The translations under genes were made by a program, and so were the position numbers. Shown here piece after piece: positions 39,669-48,300 of a DNA stretch of 48,755 nt (position 1 is the first letter of the stretch; the number at the start of each line of letters is the position of its first letter). A model generated the notes under the pieces. That model was not told the origin of the DNA, made no database searches, and worked only from the letters and a program-made list of their open reading frames with translations. The DNA is from Candidatus Methylomirabilota bacterium (GTDB taxonomy: Bacteria; Methylomirabilota; Methylomirabilia; Rokubacteriales; CSP1-6). The DNA lies in assembly GCA_035260325.1 (NCBI GenBank), contig DATFVL010000295.1:1-48755 (forward strand), written 5' to 3'.

Positions 39669-39699
39669 GGGACAGGCTCAGGTAGAACCCTGAGGTCCC
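39669..39699. other. Stable bulged hairpin between zinc-ribbon and holin-like genes
   Basis: GGGAC (39669-39673) pairs with GTCCC (39695-39699), and CTCAGG (39677-39682) with CCTGAG (39689-39694), around a 6-nt loop, leaving a 3-nt bulge: 11 bp in all. It lies in the 185-nt gap 39584-39767. It could terminate the gene that ends at 39768 or be an RNA element in the mlaC leader. No U-tract. Confidence 0.35.
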
Positions 39700-39767
39700 C
39701 GCATGGTTTCTTACCAGCCGGATTGGCGAGCGACTAACCAGGGGGACCGGCGGCCCGGCGGCGGGCT

Positions 39768-40157
39768 CTAGCCCCGGCGGGTGATCACGTCGCGGCGTGT
39801 GATCACGACGATCCGCCCGCCGTCGCTGACGAACGCGCTCAGGGTCCAGCTGACGACGCTCACCAGCAGGGAGCCGAAGAGCGCCGCCCAGAAGCCGTGG
39901 ACCTCGAAGCCTCGCACCAGCTGGGCGGTGAGCCAGAGACAGAAGGCGTTGAGCACGAAGAGGAAGAGCCCGAGCGTGACGAGCGTCACGGGCAGGGTGA
40001 GCAGGATCAGGATCGGCCGGACGACCGCGTTGATCAGGCCGAGGACGAGGCCCGCGCCCAGCGCGGCGAGCACGCCATTGACGGTGATGCCCGGCACGAT
40101 CTGGGCGACGAGGTAGATCGCGAACCCGTTGACGAGCACCCGGATGAGGAACCCCAC
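39768..40157 (-). CDS. Phage-holin-family 4 (superfamily IV) membrane protein
   Basis: A 129-aa protein with four TM helices. G-F-L-I-R-V-L-V-N-G-F-A-I-Y-L-V-A, V-P-G-I-T-V-N-G and L-G-L-I-N-A-V-V-R-P-I-L-I-L-L-T-L-P are typical of the YvlD/holin_4_2 family, common in bacteria outside phages. The tail has two R-R-D-V-I-T-R-R-G-like repeats. The start is GTG 40157 with GAAGGAGGG 5-6 nt upstream. It faces away from the CarS-like gene. Nothing else phage-like is nearby. Confidence 0.85.
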   Translation of the reverse strand: MGFLIRVLVNGFAIYLVAQIVPGITVNGVLAALGAGLVLGLINAVVRPILILLTLPVTLVTLGLFLFVLNAFCLWLTAQLVRGFEVHGFWAALFGSLLVSVVSWTLSAFVSDGGRIVVITRRDVITRRG

Positions 40158-40175
40158 GGCACCCTCCTTCTCGGA

Positions 40176-40181
40176 TAGTAT
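40176..40181 (+). promoter_or_regulatory. -10 box upstream of the CarS-like gene
   Basis: TAGTAT, 9 nt before GTG 40191; no Shine-Dalgarno and no clear -35. Confidence 0.35.
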
Positions 40182-40190
40182 CCTCTGCGA

Positions 40191-40685
40191 GTGCGCGTCC
40201 TCGAGCTCCTCTATTTCATGGTGCCCGCCTACGTCGCGAACATGGCGCCTCCCTTCGTCCGGTACTGGAAGGGCTGGAACCGGCCGATCAGCCCGCGCTG
40301 GCTCGGGAGCCACAAGACGGTGGTCGGCTTCGTGGCGGGAGTCTTCGCCGCCGTCCTCGTCGCGTTCCTCCAGTCGCGCCTCGGCTGGGGCGGCACGATC
40401 GCCGACTACGGCGGCTGGCTCGACCTCGGCGTGCGCATGGGCACGGGCGCGATGCTGGGCGACACCGTGAAGAGCTTCTTCAAGCGCCGGCGCGGCGTCG
40501 CGCCGGGCGGGACCTGGATCCCGTTCGATCAGCTCGACTTCGTCGTGGGCGCGCTGCTCTTCGTCTGGCCCCGCGCGGCGCTCGCGTGGACCGACGTGGT
40601 GATCGTGCTCGCGCTGAGCTTCGCCGGCCACATCCTGGTGAACCACATCGGCTACTGGCTGGGCGTCCGCGACGCGAAGTGGTAG
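40191..40685 (+). CDS. CarS-like CDP-diglyceride/CDP-archaeol synthase family protein
   Basis: A 164-aa membrane protein of the CarS (DUF46) family, the archaeal CDP-archaeol synthase. P-A-Y-V-A-N-M-A-P-P-F-V, S-H-K-T-V-V-G, G-D-T-V-K-S-F-F-K-R-R and W-I-P-F-D-Q-L-D-F-V-V-G-A-L-L are the family's conserved blocks. It would add CMP to a lipid phosphate. It is distinct from bacterial CdsA. Length matches archaeal members. The start is GTG at 40191; TAGTAT lies 9 nt upstream. Whether it works on archaeal-type or ordinary lipids is unknown. Confidence 0.82.
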   Translation: MRVLELLYFMVPAYVANMAPPFVRYWKGWNRPISPRWLGSHKTVVGFVAGVFAAVLVAFLQSRLGWGGTIADYGGWLDLGVRMGTGAMLGDTVKSFFKRRRGVAPGGTWIPFDQLDFVVGALLFVWPRAALAWTDVVIVLALSFAGHILVNHIGYWLGVRDAKW

Positions 40686-40715
40686 GCGGGCGACCCGACG
40701 GCGCGAGCGCGCTGA

Positions 40716-40721
40716 TATGAT
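40716..40721 (+). promoter_or_regulatory. -10 box adjacent to GTG 40729 (candidate leaderless)
   Basis: TATGAT, 7 nt before GTG 40729. It overlaps the in-frame ATG at 40717, arguing that translation starts at the GTG. Confidence 0.4.
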
Positions 40722-40728
40722 CGACCGC

Positions 40729-41109
40729 GTGGACGCGGCCGTGGCGCGGGCGCTCGGCACCGCGAAGCGGATGTACCTCACGACGTACGCGGCGTCTGGC
40801 CGCTCGGGCACCGTGCCGACCTGGTTCATGGTCAAGGACGGCGTCCTCTACTTCACGACGCTCCGCGCGAGCCTCAAGTCGCGCCGGATCCGGGGGACCG
40901 GGCGCGTACGCGTCGCCCTCGGCGCGCCGGACGGCCCCGCGTTCGACGGGTTCGCCGAGTGGGTGGACGACCGTCCCGACCTCGAGCGCTTGGTGCTGGC
41001 CGCGTACCGGCGCAAGTACCCGATCGTCGTCCCGCTCTTTATGGGCCGCCTGATCGCGAAGCGGCTCGCGACGAAGGCATCGGTCCTCGTCAGGATCACG
41101 CCGGCCTGA
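40729..41109 (+). CDS. PPOX-class flavin/F420-binding protein
   Basis: A 126-aa split-barrel flavoprotein (pyridoxamine 5'-phosphate oxidase-like). M-Y-L-T-T-Y-A-A-S-G-R-S-G-T-V-P-T-W-F, D-G-V-L-Y-F-T-T and S-L-K-S-R-R-I-R-G-T-G-R-V-R-V-A-L are the family's beta-barrel segments. The basic R-I-R-G-T-G and S-L-K-S-R-R residues bind the cofactor phosphate. Many such proteins use F420 or FMN and heme-degrading partners are known. The start may be ATG 40717, but TATGAT overlaps it and lies 7 nt before GTG 40729. It is followed by the TPR lipoprotein after 8 nt. Confidence 0.85.
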   Translation: MDAAVARALGTAKRMYLTTYAASGRSGTVPTWFMVKDGVLYFTTLRASLKSRRIRGTGRVRVALGAPDGPAFDGFAEWVDDRPDLERLVLAAYRRKYPIVVPLFMGRLIAKRLATKASVLVRITPA

Positions 41110-41117
41110 GACGAGCC

Positions 41118-41702
41118 ATGCGGTGCCGTCGCGTCGCCCCGGGCCTGGCCGTCCTCGCCGTCCTCCTCGCGGGCTGCGCCACGGCCTACACCGAGGGCGT
41201 CGCCGCCGCGCGCCAGGGTCGCTACGTCGAGGCGTCCACGCGCTTCGAGGAAGCACTGGCCCAGCGGCCCGACCGGCTGGACGCGCTGATCGGCCTCGGC
41301 GTCGCCCGGTACAAGCTCGGCGCGTACGACGAGGCGATCGCGACGCTCGACCGCGCGCGGGAGCGCGCGCCCGGCGACGCCGGCGTGCGGCTCTACCTCG
41401 GGCTCGCCCACCTGCGGCGGGGCGACCTCGGGCCCGCGGACGAGCACCTCACGGCGTACGCGAACGCCGCGCGTGGCCGCCGGAGCGCGGCGCGGGCGGA
41501 GGAGGCGCTCCGGCTGCTGCGCGGCGACCCGGCGGTGACGGAGGCGATGCGGACGTTCGTCGCGGCGAGCCTCGAGGACGAGGCCGAGCTCGAGCGCGAG
41601 GCGGAGGACGCGCGACGCGCTCTCGAGCGCGCGCCGACGCGGTACCCGATCTCCACGACACCCCTGTGCACGGTCCGGTCCGGGAGGCTCTACTGCTTCT
41701 AG
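41118..41702 (+). CDS. TPR-repeat lipoprotein
   Basis: A 194-aa lipoprotein. Signal peptide and lipobox L-L-A-G-C (Cys about 20) are followed by TPR-like pairs: E-G-V-A-A-A-R-Q-G-R-Y-V-E-A-S-T-R-F, then L-D-A-L-I-G-L-G-V-A-R-Y-K-L-G-A-Y-D-E-A, then V-R-L-Y-L-G-L-A-H-L-R-R-G-D-L. The C-terminus is helical with an Arg/Glu run. It would be a membrane-anchored adaptor, possibly for envelope complexes. It is probably co-transcribed with the PPOX gene. No enzyme motifs. Confidence 0.85.
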   Translation: MRCRRVAPGLAVLAVLLAGCATAYTEGVAAARQGRYVEASTRFEEALAQRPDRLDALIGLGVARYKLGAYDEAIATLDRARERAPGDAGVRLYLGLAHLRRGDLGPADEHLTAYANAARGRRSAARAEEALRLLRGDPAVTEAMRTFVAASLEDEAELEREAEDARRALERAPTRYPISTTPLCTVRSGRLYCF

Positions 41703-41769
41703 CGGCGCGTCCAGTTTTCGGACGCCGGCGGCGCGCCGACGGGAGTACGATGCTCCGCATGGTGAGCGT

Positions 41770-42057
41770 GTGAGCCGGGGCGGGCACTACGGCTTCGAGC
41801 GCCGGCGGCGGGCCGACCTCCAGAAGGCCAAGCAGGAGGCCAAGCGCCAGCGCAAGACCGACCGCGAGGCGACCGGCGCCTCCGGCCCCGACATCGGCGA
41901 GGCGCAGGACACGGGCGCTCAGCCGGGTGTCTGGGAGTGGTTCTCGCCGAGCCGCGGCCGGACCGTCACGTCGCCGGCCGGCGTGCGTCCCGAGTCCACG
42001 CCGCCCGACGATTGGACGCTCCTGACCGACGTCGAGCCGGGCGCGACGCCGCAGTAG
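41770..42057 (+). CDS. Small hydrophilic protein of unknown function
   Basis: A 95-aa protein with a strongly basic first third (F-E-R-R-R-R-A-D-L-Q-K-A-K-Q-E-A-K-R-Q-R) that could form a helix, and a Pro/Gly/Thr-rich end with W-E-W-F-S-P-S-R-G-R. The start is taken as GTG 41770; a TACGAT box lies at 41746-41751. It is convergent with the CDGSH gene. No family is recognised. Codon usage matches its neighbours. Confidence 0.55.
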   Translation: MSRGGHYGFERRRRADLQKAKQEAKRQRKTDREATGASGPDIGEAQDTGAQPGVWEWFSPSRGRTVTSPAGVRPESTPPDDWTLLTDVEPGATPQ

Positions 42058-42075
42058 CGCCGCGCGCCGCCGCGC

Positions 42076-42267
42076 CTACGAGGCCTTGAAGGCGATCTTG
42101 TTGTGCGTCCCGTCGCAGAACGGCTTGTTGCTCGAGCCGCCGCAGCGGCAGAGCGCGATCGTCGGCCTGCCGCCCGTGTCGAGCTTCTTGCCGGAGGCGT
42201 CGTACACCTCGACCTCGCCCTCGACCACGTTCGGACCGTTGGGACGCACGGTGATCTTGACGGGCAT
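42076..42267 (-). CDS. CDGSH iron-sulfur domain protein
   Basis: A 63-aa protein with one CDGSH site: A-L-C-R-C-G-G-S-S-N-K-P-F-C-D-G-T-H, giving the 3Cys-1His ligands for a [2Fe-2S] cluster. A short beta strand leader (V-K-I-T-V-R-P-N-G-P-N-V-V-E-G) precedes it. Bacterial members are redox or Fe-S transfer proteins. The ATG at 42267 has GAGGAGGAG upstream. It is divergent from the radical SAM selenoprotein gene. Confidence 0.93.
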   Translation of the reverse strand: MPVKITVRPNGPNVVEGEVEVYDASGKKLDTGGRPTIALCRCGGSSNKPFCDGTHNKIAFKAS

Positions 42268-42318
42268 GGACTCGCTCCTCCTCGGGGTTGACCAGCGCCC
42301 CCACCATATCACGCGGGA

Positions 42319-42324
42319 TACACT
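42319..42324 (+). promoter_or_regulatory. -10 box adjacent to the radical SAM start (candidate leaderless)
   Basis: TACACT, 6 nt before GTG 42331; no Shine-Dalgarno. TTGACC at 42288-42293 is too far (25 nt) to be a standard -35. Confidence 0.35.
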
Positions 42325-42330
42325 GGGCGC

Positions 42331-43752
42331 GTGAGAGAGCCCGGCGCGATCCTGCTCGTCGCCTGCTACGAGCTCGGCCACCAGCCGCTCGCCGTCGCGT
42401 GGCCGGCGGCGTTCCTCGAGCGCGCCGGGTACGCGCCCGCGGTCCTGGACCTCTCCGTCGAGCCCTTCGACGCTGAGCGGGTCGCGCGCGCGCGGCTCGT
42501 CGCGATCTCGGTGCCGATGCACACGGCGCTGCGCCTGGGCGCCGGGGTCGCCGCGCGCGTGCGGGCGGCGAACCCCCGCTGCCACGTCGCCTTCTACGGG
42601 CTCTACGCGAGCCTCAACGCGGGCCACCTCCTCGCCCACGGCGCCGACTCGGTGCTCTCGGGCGAGGTCGAGAGCGCCCTCGTGGACCTCGCGGGGCGGC
42701 TCGAGCGCGAGCCGCGCGCGACCGCCCGGCCCCGACCCATCCTCGCGAAGCTCGACTTCCCCGTGCCGAGCCGCGCGGGGCTCCCCGCGCTCAAGCGCTA
42801 CGCGCACGTCGAGAAGGGCGGCCGCCTCGAGCTGGCGGGCTACGTGGAAGCGAGCCGCGGCTGCAAGCACCTCTGCCGCCACTGCCCGATCCCCCCCGTC
42901 TACGGCGGGCGCTTCTTCGTCGTGCCGGAGGCGGTCGTGCTCGCGGACGTCCGCCAGCAGGTCGCGGCCGGCGCGACCCACGTCACGTTCGGCGATCCCG
43001 ACTTCCTGAACGGCCCGGGCCACGCGCTCCGCGTGGCGCGGGCGCTCCACGCCGAGTTCCCGAGCGTCACCTTCGACGTCACCGCGAAGGTGGAGCACCT
43101 GCTGCGCCACCGCGACCGGCTCCCCGAGCTCGCCCGCCTCGGCTGCATCTTCGCCGTCACGGCCGCCGAGTCCCTGAGCGACACGGTGCTCGCGCACCTC
43201 GCCAAGGGCCACACGCGCGCGGACGTCGTCGCCGCGCTCCGCGCGGTCCGCGACGCCGGCATCGCGCCGCGGCCGACGTGGGTGCCCTTCACGCCGTGGA
43301 CGACGCTCGACGACTATCGCGAGCTCCTCGACTTCGTCGAGGACGAGGGGCTCGTCGACGCCATCGATCCCGTGCAGTACTCGATCCGGCTCCTCGTGCC
43401 GCCGGGCTCCCTCCTCCTCGAGAGCCCCGCCCTCGCGCCGCACCTCGGGCCGCTGGTCGCGGACGCCTTCCACCATCGCTGGACGCATCCGGACCCGCGC
43501 ATGGACAGGCTCGCCGGCGCCGTCGCCGCGCTCGTCGCGGAGGCCGCCGACCGGCGCGAGGACCCCGCCGCGACGTTCGACCGCATCTGGCGGCTCGCCG
43601 ACGAGACGGCCGGCGCGCCGTCGCGCGCCGCGGTCGCGCCGCGGCCCGAGCGCGAGCGGCCGCCGCGGCTCACCGAGCCCTGGTTCTGCTGAGCGGAGCC
43701 CACCGAGGGCCAGTTGGCCTTGAGCGGACTTTCGGGTACAGTACCGGTGTAG
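42331..43752 (+). CDS. Radical SAM selenoprotein with C-U-A-E-P tail (TGA at 43690-43692 read as Sec454)
   Basis: A 473-aa protein. An N-terminal B12-binding-like Rossmann region (about 1-125) is followed by a radical SAM core with C178-K-H-L-C182-R-H-C185. V-T-F-G-D-P-D-F-L-N, V-T-A-A-E-S-L-S and S-I-R-L-L-V-P-P-G-S lie in the barrel. TGA 43690-43692 follows P-W-F-C453. Read as Sec454 it gives C-U-A-E-P, 16 more residues, and TAG 43750-43752, 10 nt before the NifU-like gene. I recall an NCBI family named for exactly this CUAEP/CCAEP tail. A terminal Cys-Sec pair may be a redox or metal-sulfur ligand. The start is GTG 42331 (TACACT 6 nt upstream). Confidence 0.85.
43703..43727 (+). promoter_or_regulatory. 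SECIS-like hairpin of the radical SAM selenoprotein
   Basis: AGGGCC (43706-43711) pairs with GGCCTT (43716-43721; one G-U) around the loop AGTT, with a further 3 bp CCG/CGG (43703-43705 and 43725-43727) across a 3-nt bulge. The loop begins 20 nt after the TGA and has G at its second position, the same geometry as the two peroxidase genes. Confidence 0.68.
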
Positions 43753-43762
43753 AGGTGGAGCC

Positions 43763-44044
43763 ATGAGCGACGATCTCAAGCAAAAGGTCCAGGAGCTGAT
43801 CGACACGATGATCAACCCGGCGGTCGCCGGCCACGGCGGCTTCGTCGAGCTCATCGACGTGCAGGACAACCGCGTCTATCTCCAGATGGGCGGCGGCTGT
43901 CAGGGCTGCGGCGCCGCGGACGTCACGCTGAAGGCGGGGATCGAGCGGCTGATCAAGGAAGAGCTCCCCGAGGTCGTGGAGGTCCTGGACACGACCGACC
44001 ACGCCGCCGGCGCCAACCCTTACTACACGCCGGGCAAAGCCTAG
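43763..44044 (+). CDS. NifU-like C-terminal domain Fe-S scaffold
   Basis: A 93-aa NifU C-terminal domain protein. L-I-D-V-Q-D-N-R-V-Y-L-Q-M and G-G-G-C-Q-G-C-G-A-A-D-V-T-L-K-A-G-I-E-R are the family signature; the C-x2-C binds or transfers [Fe-S] clusters. The tail (A-N-P-Y-Y-T-P-G-K-A) is non-conserved. ATG 43763 follows the true stop of the radical SAM selenoprotein by 10 nt, with GAGGTGGAG as ribosome site. It probably matures the radical SAM cluster of its neighbour. Confidence 0.93.
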   Translation: MSDDLKQKVQELIDTMINPAVAGHGGFVELIDVQDNRVYLQMGGGCQGCGAADVTLKAGIERLIKEELPEVVEVLDTTDHAAGANPYYTPGKA

Positions 44045-44070
44045 CCCGCGCGCCGGCCCGGCGCCCCTCG

Positions 44071-45300
44071 ATGGACCGGGTGCTCCTCCTCCTCCCGACC
44101 ACCACCTATCGCACCCAGGCCTTCGTGGACGCCGCCCGCACGCTCGGCGTCGACCTCGTGTGCGCGTCCGAGCGTCCCAGCACGCTCGAGGCGCACGCGC
44201 CCGAGAGCCTGATCACCCTGGACTTCGACCGCCCGGCCGCCGCCGCGGCGGCCGTCGCCCGCTTCGCCAGCGCGCGGCGCCTCGACGCGGTCGTCGGCGT
44301 GGATGATCGCACGGCGGAGGCCGCGGCCGCGATCGCCGCGCGCCTCGGCCTCAAGGCGAGCGCCCCGGCGGCGGTCCACGCCGCCCGCGACAAGCACGAG
44401 ATGCGCGAGCGCCTCGCCGCCGCCGGCGTCCCCGTGCCCCGCTTCCGCCTCGTGCGGCTCGCCGACGACCCCGCGCGCGTCGCGGCGGACGTCGCCTACC
44501 CGTGCGTCCTCAAGCCGCTCGCGCTGTCCGCGAGCCGCGGCGTGATCCGCGCCGACGACCCCACGGGCTTCGTCGCCGCGTTCCGCCGCGTCGCCGCGAT
44601 CCTGCGCGGCGACGACGCGGGCGTGTCCGGCAAGGCGGCCGAGCACCTGCTCGTCGAGGCGTTCGTGCCGGGCCGCGAGGTCGCGCTCGAGGGTCTGCTG
44701 ACGGGGGGCGGGCTCCAGACGCTCGCGCTCTTCGACAAGCCGGACCCGCTCGACGGGCCCTTCTTCGAGGAAACGATCTACGTGACGCCGTCGCGGCTCT
44801 CCGCCGACACGCAGGCGCGGATCGAGCGTGTGACGGTCGCGGCCTGCGCCGCGCTCGGACTGACGGAGGGGCCCATCCACGCCGAGCTCCGCGTAAACGA
44901 GGCGGGCCCGTGGGTGCTCGAGGTCGCGCCGCGCTCGATCGGCGGCCTCTGCTCACGCACGCTCCGCTTCGGGACGGGCATGACGCTCGAGGAGCTGATC
45001 CTCCGTCACGCGCTCGGCTGGAAGATCGAATCGCTCGAGCGCGAGCGCCGCGCCGCGGGCGTGATGATGATCCCGATCCCCCGCGCGGGCCGCCTCGCCG
45101 AGGTGCGCGGCCGCGACGCCGCCGCCGCGGTCCCGGACGTCGAGGAGGTCACGCTGACCGCGCACCTGGGCCAGGAGCTCACGCCGCTGCCCGAGGGCTG
45201 GCAGTACCTGGGCTTCATCTTCGCGCGCGCGGAGACGCCCGAGGCGGTCGAGCGCGCGCTCCGCGCCGCGCACGCCCGCCTGGCGTTCGACATTGCGTAA
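44071..45300 (+). CDS. ATP-grasp domain enzyme
   Basis: A 409-aa ATP-grasp protein. The N-terminal Rossmann part has D-A-V-V-G-V-D-D-R-T-A and A-A-R-D-K-H-E-M-R-E-R-L-A-A-A-G-V-P-V-P-R-F. The grasp core has P-C-V-L-K-P-L-A-L-S-A-S-R-G-V and L-V-E-A-F-V-P-G-R-E-V-A-L-E-G, and the metal loop E-L-R-V-N-E-A-G-P-W-V-L-E-V-A-P-R-S-I-G-G. It joins a carboxylate to an amine or thiol using ATP; the substrate is unknown. It starts 26 nt after the NifU-like gene, in one array with the radical SAM selenoprotein, so it may act on that enzyme's product. Confidence 0.9.
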   Translation: MDRVLLLLPTTTYRTQAFVDAARTLGVDLVCASERPSTLEAHAPESLITLDFDRPAAAAAAVARFASARRLDAVVGVDDRTAEAAAAIAARLGLKASAPAAVHAARDKHEMRERLAAAGVPVPRFRLVRLADDPARVAADVAYPCVLKPLALSASRGVIRADDPTGFVAAFRRVAAILRGDDAGVSGKAAEHLLVEAFVPGREVALEGLLTGGGLQTLALFDKPDPLDGPFFEETIYVTPSRLSADTQARIERVTVAACAALGLTEGPIHAELRVNEAGPWVLEVAPRSIGGLCSRTLRFGTGMTLEELILRHALGWKIESLERERRAAGVMMIPIPRAGRLAEVRGRDAAAAVPDVEEVTLTAHLGQELTPLPEGWQYLGFIFARAETPEAVERALRAAHARLAFDIA

Positions 45301-48300
45301 GCGTCCGGCGAGGCGGAACGCCGCGCCCGCGCGTCCCCGCGTCCGCGCCGGCGCCGCGCCCGCCGGCGTCGACATCGGCCAGCTCCTCACGCGCTCGCTC
45401 GACCCCGACGTGATCGCGCAGCGGGTCGCCGACGCGCTCGTGACGCTGTTCCACGCGCGCTCGGCGGGCGTCTACGGCCTCGACCCGCGGTCCGGCGCCC
45501 TCGTGTCCGTCGCGATCGCGCCGCCGCGTGCCCGCGACGCCGGCCAGCCCGCGAGCTTCCCGTCCGGCGCGGGCGCGGTCGGGCTCGCGCTCCGTGAGGG
45601 CGGGCCGATCGTAACGCGCAATCTCCTCACCGACGCGCGCCTCGTCTACCCGCCCGACATGCGGGCGAGCCTCGCCGCGAGCCCGAACCGCGCCCTCCTC
45701 GCCGTGCCGCTCCTGATCGGCGGCCGGCCGATCGGCGCCCTCTCGATCGCCGACGTCGAGGGCCGGACCTTCGACGCGTCCGAGATCGCGCTGGCGGGCG
45801 CCTTCGCCGACCAGGCGGCGGTCGCGCTCGAGAACGCGCAGATCTACCAGCGCGCCGAGGAGCGCAGCCGGCGGCTCACGAGCCTCGCCGCGCTCACGCG
45901 CCTCGTCACCTCGGCGACCACGAGCGGCGAGGTCTTCCGCGGCGTCGCCGAGGCCGCGACGGTGCTCCTCAAAGCGCGGATGACCTGGGTCTTCGTGGAC
46001 GACCCGGCCCGCGGGGTGCTCCGCCCGGACGCGAGCTTCGGCGTCTCGCCGGAGGAGGCCGCGCTCATGGCCGGCTTCGCGCCGGCCTACGGCCAAGGCG
46101 TCGCCGGCGCCGTCTTCGCCTCGCGCCGGGCCGAGTTCATCCAGGACGTCCAGCGCGACCCGCGCTGGCTGAACCGGACGCTCGTGGAGAACGGCGGCCT
46201 GCACGCGTGCGCGGCGATCCCGCTGCTGACGCGGGAGCGGGCCGCCGGCGTGCTCATCGTCCTCTTCGGCCGGCGTGCCGACATCACGCAGGAGGAGCAG
46301 GAGCTGGCCAGCCTGCTCGCCGACCAGGCCGCGATCGCGATCCAGAACGCCCGCCTCTACGAGGAGGCCGAGCGGCAGCGCCGCGAGACCGAGTTCAGCG
46401 CCGAGATCGCGCGGGCGATCAGCGCGTCGCTCGACCTCGACATCGTGCTCCAGCGAATCACGGACGGCGCGAAGGACCTCGCCGGCAGCGACACTGCGAT
46501 GATCGCGCTGCGCGAGGGCGACGCGGAGGCCGTGACCGGCCGCTACCGCGTCGGCTCGCTCGACCCGTCCGAACGCATGCTCACCGTCGAGCCGGGCAAG
46601 GGGATCGGCGGCCAGGCGCTGCTGACCGGGCGCGCCGTGCGGACCGACGACTACGCGCAGGACGCGCGCTTCGGCAAGGAGTACGTCCGCGTCGTCCGCC
46701 GCGAGGGCGTCGTCGCCGCGATGGTGGTGCCGATCAAGCTCGAGGCGCGCGTGGTCGGCATCCTCTACGTCGCCAACCGCGCGCCCCGCCCCTTCACCGA
46801 CTGTGACGAGGCGGTGCTGGTCCGCCTCGCCGAGGGCGCGGCGATCGCCATCCGCAACGCCCAGCTCTACGCGCGCGAGCGCGAGAGCGAGCGGCGCTAC
46901 CGGAGCCTCTTCGAGAACGCGAACGACCCGATCGTGACGTTCGCGCTCGACGGCACGATCACCGGCGTGAACCCGGAGGCCGAGCGCGCCCTCGGCTACC
47001 CGCGCGACGAGCTGGTCGGGCACCACTACCGTGAGTTCCTCGTGCCCGCGTCCGTCGCGGCGATCGCGGATCGCGCGCGGCGCGCGCTGGCAGGCGAGAA
47101 GGTGCCGCCGACCTTCGAGGTCGTCGGCGTCCGCCGGGACGACGCCGAGATCACCGCCGAGGGGCGCATGAGCGTCATGCGCGACGCCGCGGGCGCGGTC
47201 ACCGGCTGGCAGGTGATCTACCGCGACACGACCGAGCGCCAGCGCGCCGAGCGGGCGCTCCGGGCGAGCGAGGAGCGCTACCGCACGCTCGTCGAGGGCT
47301 CGATCCAGGGCATCCACATCCACCGTGACTGGGTCACGCTCTTCGCCAACACCGCGTGGGCGAGGATGATGGGCTACGCGAGCCCGCGCGAGGTGATCGG
47401 CATCGACGCGCGCTGCTGGATCGCGCCGCGCGAGCTCGCGCGGATCGAGGGCTACGCCGCGGCCCGCGCGCGCGGCGAGCTGGCGCCCGCGCGGTACGAG
47501 ATGCAGGCGCTCCGGCGCGACGGGACGCCGCTCTGGGCCGAGCTCCAGGTGTCGTCCATCGTCTGGGACGGCGAGCCCGCCACCCAGACCGCCATGCTCG
47601 ACATCACCGAGCGCAAGCGGGCCGAGCAGGCGCTGCGCGAGTCGAGCGAGTTCCTGCGGCAGGTCATCGCGAGCGCACGCTCGGGCATCATCGTGTACGA
47701 CCGCGAGCTGCGCTACACCGTCTGGAATCCACTCATGGAGGAGCTCACGGGCCTGCGGGCGGCGGACGTCGTCGGGAGGTACTGCCTGGACCTGTTCCCG
47801 TTCCTGCGCGAGCAGGGCATTTACGCGCTGCTCGAGCGCGCGCGCGCGGGCGAGACGGTGTCGTCGCCCGACTTCCGGTACACCGTGCCCTCGACCGGCC
47901 GGACGGGTTGGGTCTCGGGCCGCTACGGCCCGCTCCTGGACGCCAACGGCCGGATCATCGGCGTGATCTCGACGGTGCGCGACGTCACCGAGCGGCGCCG
48001 CGCCGAGGAGGCGCTGCGGCAGAGCGAGGAGCAGCTCCGCCAGGCGCAGAAGATGGAGGCGGTCGGCCGCCTCGCGGGCGGAATCGCGCACGACTTCAAC
48101 AACCTGCTCACGGTCATCACCGGCCGCAGCGAGCTCCTGCTGCGGCGCCTGCCGCCCGACGATCCCGTCCGCCGCGACCTCGAGCAGATCAAGAAGACGG
48201 CGGACCGCGCCGCGACGCTCACCAAGCAGCTTCTCGCGTTCAGCCGCAAGCAGATGCTCCAGCCGAAGGTGCTCGACCTGAACGGCATCGTCGCCGGCGT

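Noticed and set aside
39768-40157. Holin-family protein as sign of a prophage
   Set aside because: The holin_4_2/YvlD family is widespread on chromosomes, and no other phage gene, integrase or att-like repeat is nearby.
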